This document shows, piece after piece, positions 6,025-6,044 of a stretch of DNA of 6,044 nucleotides. The DNA is taken from NCBI GenBank assembly GCA_011056825.1, contig DSBH01000004.1:1-6044 (forward strand), read 5' to 3'. The notes beneath the pieces were generated by a model. That model did no database searches. It worked only from the letters and a program-made list of their open reading frames with translations, and was not told where the DNA came from. Positions within the stretch are counted from its first letter, which is position 1; every line of letters begins with the position of its first letter. Source of the DNA: Deltaproteobacteria bacterium (GTDB taxonomy: Bacteria; Desulfobacterota; Syntrophia; Syntrophales; UBA2210). The translations under genes and the position numbers were made by a program.

Positions 6025-6044
6025 GTGAAGAAGTCTACCGTGAC
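6025..6044 (+). CDS. Start of an unidentified gene, cut by the right edge
   Basis: A GTG start with GGAGGA seven bases upstream opens a frame reading M-K-K-S-T-V, which then leaves the window. The Lys-rich beginning is common for bacterial proteins, including secreted ones and some transposases, but six codons cannot identify the product. The structured leader before it suggests regulated translation or transcription. Confidence 0.45.

Noticed and set aside
1..6044. CRISPR array, tRNA or rRNA gene, integrase or insertion-sequence gene
   Set aside because: No regularly spaced repeats, no cloverleaf-like or rRNA segments and no recombinase motifs were seen by eye.

Overview
The window carries a run of same-strand (+) genes from an unidentified bacterium of roughly mid-50s % G+C, estimated by eye. 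The gene set points to an anaerobic or facultative user of sulfated or unusual sugars: a sugar-kinase/dehydrogenase fusion, a class II sugar-phosphate aldolase or epimerase, a Tat-exported sulfatase and an oxygen-sensitive radical-SAM sulfatase maturase. Such sets are common in Planctomycetes-Verrucomicrobia-Lentisphaerae-Kiritimatiellae bacteria and also occur in spirochaetes and others. I cannot fix the phylum from the sequence.

Layout. Positions 1-1869 hold the 3' part of a long gene. It encodes the C-terminal half of an FGGY carbohydrate kinase, continued in frame into a complete NAD-dependent 2-hydroxyacid dehydrogenase; the kinase N-terminal half lies left of the window. Positions 1927-2613 encode a class II aldolase with a full zinc site. 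Positions 2691-4250 encode a sulfatase with a canonical twin-arginine signal and a Cys-type formylglycine motif. Positions 4311-5531 encode the matching anaerobic sulfatase-maturating enzyme, with three Fe-S cluster Cys sets and a C-terminal SEC-C zinc motif. The gaps between these four genes are 57, 77 and 60 bases with no obvious terminator, so one operon is likely.

After the maturase comes about 200 bases of non-coding sequence with a CRP-like palindrome and a hairpin. It is followed by a possible 73-residue single-pass membrane protein (5736-5957), an extended imperfect inverted repeat (5967-6022), and a well-placed ribosome-binding site and GTG start for a gene that runs off the right edge.

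How the genes may work together (inference): the maturase converts the sulfatase Cys to formylglycine in the cytoplasm, and the Tat system exports the sulfatase to desulfate a glycan or sugar. The released sugar is imported, isomerised elsewhere, phosphorylated by the FGGY kinase and cleaved or epimerised by the class II aldolase, while the fused dehydrogenase handles a 2-keto or 2-hydroxy acid. The steps resemble fucose-type catabolism, but the actual substrate cannot be read from the sequence. The most distinctive features are the kinase-dehydrogenase fusion, the SEC-C-tailed maturase paired with a Tat sulfatase, and the structured leader at the right edge.
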